A stretch of 64,000 nucleotides of DNA from Anabaena cylindrica PCC 7122. Its GTDB lineage: Bacteria; Cyanobacteriota; Cyanobacteriia; Cyanobacteriales; Nostocaceae. This document shows, in pieces, positions 61,678-64,000 of this stretch. Below the pieces are notes generated by a model. The model was not told where the DNA came from. It searched no databases and was given only the letters and a program-made list of their open reading frames with translations. The stretch is from contig NC_019771.1 in the NCBI RefSeq assembly GCF_000317695.1, positions 3,848,001-3,912,000 of the forward strand, written 5' to 3'. The position numbers and the translations under genes were made by a program. The number at the start of each line of letters is the position of its first letter. Position 1 is the first letter of the stretch.

Positions 61678-62850
61678 TTGAAAATTTCTATATTAGTGAG
61701 TGATTTATCGAGTGCTGGAGCAGGAAGATGGGGTGGTGGATCTGTCCGCTCCTTTCTGTTAGCTCAAGCACTACAAAAACTTAATCATCAAGTAGAAATT
61801 TTAGGATTTGTCTTTGGACAAGAGACCGCAGTGATTCCGAAATCAGAAATTATGATTAATCACTTTACTGGCTATAACTATCCAAAATTTCTGATCTCAG
61901 CTTCTCAGCTTCTGAAAAGACTTGATGGCGATATCATTTATGCTATGAGACCAAAACCTACAACTTTTGGTTTAGCATTACTGCAAAAATTAACAACCAA
62001 GCAACCAATAATTTTAGATATAGATGACTGGGAACTTAGTTGGTATGGTGGTGAAAAATGGCAATATAATTTCTCATGGAAGCAAATTTATCGGGATATT
62101 TTTAAACCAGATGGAGCATTGAAAAATCCAGATCATCCGCTTTATTTGCAAAAAGTTGAAAGGATGACACACAAAGCTGATGCCATTACAATCCATACTA
62201 AATTTTTACAAGATAAGTTTGGCGGCACATATATTCCCAATGGCAAAGACACAGAACTGTTTAATCCCAATTATTATGATCCTGAAGCAAGTAGGAGCTA
62301 TTATGGACTGTCAGGTTATAAAATTTTAATGTTTCCTGGCGCACCTAGACCTTATAAAGGTGTTGAAGATGTATTAATGGCACTTGAAATTCTCAATGAA
62401 CCAGATTTAAAACTAGTAATTGTGGGTGGTAGTCCTTATGATGATTATGATGTTCAACTCTCAGAAAAATGGGGACGTTGGATTATCAAACTCCCAAAAT
62501 ATCCATCTACAGAAATGCCTAAAATTGTAGCAGCGGCACACATCATTGTTGTACCACAAAGGGATACTCCCGCAGCTTTAGCTCAATTTCCTCTCAAGTT
62601 AACAGATGGTATGGCAATGGCTAAACCTATATTAGCAACTCGTGTGGGAGACATTCCTGAAATTCTAGGCGAAACAGGTTACTTAGTTGATTCTGAAGCG
62701 CCTGCACAACTTGCCGAAAAAATCAAATTGATATTTGAGGATTTAGATACAGCCAATCAGCGTGCGGTTAAAGCAAGAGAAAGATGTGTAGAAAAATATA
62801 GTATCAATTCAATGTCCTCTGTTCTTGAGTCAGTGATCACCAACTTATAG
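61678..62850 (+). CDS. Family 4 glycosyltransferase
   Basis: 390 residues from TTG 61678, which places AGGAG 13 bp upstream; an earlier TTG (61651) is possible. A GT-B enzyme: the N-terminus KISILVSDLSSAGAGRWGGG; the C-terminal donor domain begins with MFPGAPRPYKGVEDVLMALE, followed by LVIVGGSPYDDYDVQLSEKW, then PLKLTDGMAMAKPILATRVG, which has the E/K residues of GT4. It is a retaining transferase of an exopolysaccharide or glycolipid pathway. It precedes the ABC exporter gene by 89 bp. Confidence 0.85.
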   Translation: MKISILVSDLSSAGAGRWGGGSVRSFLLAQALQKLNHQVEILGFVFGQETAVIPKSEIMINHFTGYNYPKFLISASQLLKRLDGDIIYAMRPKPTTFGLALLQKLTTKQPIILDIDDWELSWYGGEKWQYNFSWKQIYRDIFKPDGALKNPDHPLYLQKVERMTHKADAITIHTKFLQDKFGGTYIPNGKDTELFNPNYYDPEASRSYYGLSGYKILMFPGAPRPYKGVEDVLMALEILNEPDLKLVIVGGSPYDDYDVQLSEKWGRWIIKLPKYPSTEMPKIVAAAHIIVVPQRDTPAALAQFPLKLTDGMAMAKPILATRVGDIPEILGETGYLVDSEAPAQLAEKIKLIFEDLDTANQRAVKARERCVEKYSINSMSSVLESVITNL

Positions 62851-62939
62851 ATAGTTCTGAGAAATAATTAATTTTCAAAGAATGATCATATATATTGTTG
62901 GTGTAAGAAATAACTTAATTCTCATGTTAATTAAACCTT

Positions 62940-64000
62940 ATGTCTACCAGAAAATTACTACTAAGATTTGCTAAACCTTATCCAGTTTTGATTGTATCAA
63001 CAATATTATTAGGATTTTCTGGAGCTTTATTTAATGGCATTAGCACGGCTCTAATTGTGCCAGTTATTTTAAAAATAGTAGGACAAAATATAGACTTTAA
63101 AGGCGCTCCTGGTATTCTCAAAATTCTCTTAAATCCATTTGATGGTGTGCCAGAAAATTACCGAATTGCAGTTATGGCAGTAGCAGTTATTGGCACAATT
63201 GCTTTAAAGAATTTATTTGCATACATTAGTTCATTAACATCTAGTTCTCTCACCCGGATGCTAACATCAGATATGCGAGAAGCTGGACTCAGTATTTTAT
63301 TAAAAGTTGATATAGATTATTACACCAAGATGAAGGTCGGCGATTTAATGAACCGTCTGGGCGGAGAAATGAGTCGCGCCTCTAGTGCTATAAGTAATGT
63401 AGTCAAATTAACTACTCTGTCAATTACAATTTTAGTTTTTATTGGTTTATTATTGTCCATCTCGTGGCAATTAACAATTGCTGCCACAGCTTTAATGTTG
63501 GTAGTGACATTGCTGAATCAGTACTTTATTAGCCGTTCCAAAAAATTTGGAAAACAACTCAGTGAGCTATCTAAAGCATATTCAATTGCTGTACTAGAAA
63601 TTTTGAATGGAATCAGGTTAGTCAAGTCAACAGGCAATGAAACCAGAGAATATCAACGTATTCAAAAACTGATTAAAGATCGTGAAAAAGCAGATTTTGA
63701 TTCTCAGGCTAATTCACAAGCGATCGGTCCCTTGAGCGAATTTATGGGCATCACTTGTTTATTGATAATTGTTTTTCTGAGTAAAACTTTATTTGCAAAC
63801 CAAATTACTGCCGTTTCTACCGTACTGCTGACATACTTACTAGTGCTATTGCGATTACTACCATTAATTTCTCAATTAAATGGTCTGCGGAGCAATTTTG
63901 CCAGTACTGCTACTAGCGTAGAGATGGTAAGTGAATTTTTGAGGCTAGAAGATAAGCCATTTATGGGTAATGGTAAACTCCCTTATAAAAGCTTAGAAAA
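62940..64000 (+). CDS. ABC exporter with fused permease (MsbA-like), 3' part outside window
   Basis: ATG at 62940; the frame is open to the window end (353 residues seen). The visible part is the membrane domain of a type IV exporter: TM1 VLIVSTILLGFSGALFNGIS, TM2 near AVMAVAVIGTIALKNLFAYI, the coupling segment LSILLKVDIDYYTKMKVGDL and MNRLGGEMSRASSAISNVVK, and further helices. The ATP-binding domain must lie beyond 64000. It is probably a lipid-linked glycan or glycolipid exporter, given the glycosyltransferases upstream (compare HgdB/DevA-type and MsbA-like exporters). Confidence 0.85.
   Translation, partial: MSTRKLLLRFAKPYPVLIVSTILLGFSGALFNGISTALIVPVILKIVGQNIDFKGAPGILKILLNPFDGVPENYRIAVMAVAVIGTIALKNLFAYISSLTSSSLTRMLTSDMREAGLSILLKVDIDYYTKMKVGDLMNRLGGEMSRASSAISNVVKLTTLSITILVFIGLLLSISWQLTIAATALMLVVTLLNQYFISRSKKFGKQLSELSKAYSIAVLEILNGIRLVKSTGNETREYQRIQKLIKDREKADFDSQANSQAIGPLSEFMGITCLLIIVFLSKTLFANQITAVSTVLLTYLLVLLRLLPLISQLNGLRSNFASTATSVEMVSEFLRLEDKPFMGNGKLPYKSLE

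Overview
The window is chromosomal DNA of a filamentous, probably heterocyst-forming cyanobacterium (order Nostocales). The evidence is a psaK photosystem I gene, the cyanobacterial alkane pair (aldehyde-deformylating oxygenase and acyl-ACP reductase), a dnaB split by an intein beside rplI, many HIP1 palindromes (GCGATCGC), and runs of 7-bp tandem repeats between genes of the type known from Anabaena/Nostoc relatives. I cannot name a species. Gene starts use TTG and GTG fairly often.

Layout. 0-4 kb: an FHA-domain protein kinase (cut by the window edge), a YjbQ-family protein, a GT-B glycosyltransferase-like protein and a class V aminotransferase, all on the minus strand. 4-13.4 kb: a TM0106-type RecB/RNase H-like nuclease, a phytase-like secreted protein, two tandem paralogous Ser/Thr kinases with a shared unknown C-terminal domain, a uridine-kinase-like/DUF1349 pair, and two small YdcZ-type transporter genes divergent from a MarR regulator with an 18-bp palindrome between them. 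13.6 kb: tRNA-Val(GAC). 13.8-19.4 kb: an SLH-anchored glycoside hydrolase-like protein, then an amidohydrolase/isochorismatase-like/cupin neighbourhood with a long heptamer repeat, and a DUF2811 gene. 19.7 kb: three phased DnaA-box-like sites. 19.8-26 kb: an orphan sugar ABC permease and the ado-aar-accA-SDR-folE block. 26.3-27.7 kb: an intact ISL3-family insertion sequence with an 8-bp target duplication. 28-41 kb: Uma2 nuclease-like gene, trpF, psaK, S2P protease, caspase-like protease, M23 peptidase, ComFB, L,D-transpeptidase, an ECF sigma/anti-sigma pair and a TRAP transporter.

41-50 kb is the accessory part: an EACC1-like/FGE-fold protein whose C-terminus looks like the variable region of a diversity-generating retroelement, a MITE with ISL3-type ends, a broken nuclease-family gene, leuS, a small-protein/HNH pair, and an AT-rich two-gene unit (ABC-type ATPase plus TOPRIM/DUF4435-like protein) that resembles PARIS/OLD-type anti-phage systems and is followed by a compact three-way-junction inverted repeat. 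50-60 kb: a CPBP protease, a large RTX/Calx-beta/DUF4114 protein with nearly identical internal repeats, a phasin-like protein, an FKBP isomerase, intein-bearing dnaB, rplI and a GloB-like hydrolase. 60-64 kb: a glycan locus with a 5'-truncated GT11 gene beside a solitary ISL3-type end, two glycosyltransferases and an ABC exporter running off the window.

How the parts fit. The ado/aar/accA/SDR block links acetyl-CoA carboxylation and fatty-acid metabolism with hydrocarbon production. The FHA kinase, the two kinases and the ECF sigma/anti-sigma pair are signalling modules. The strongest leads for something unusual are the DGR-like variable gene at 41.2-42.4 kb, the ATPase/TOPRIM unit at 47.3-49.4 kb, and the DnaA-box cluster at 19.7 kb.
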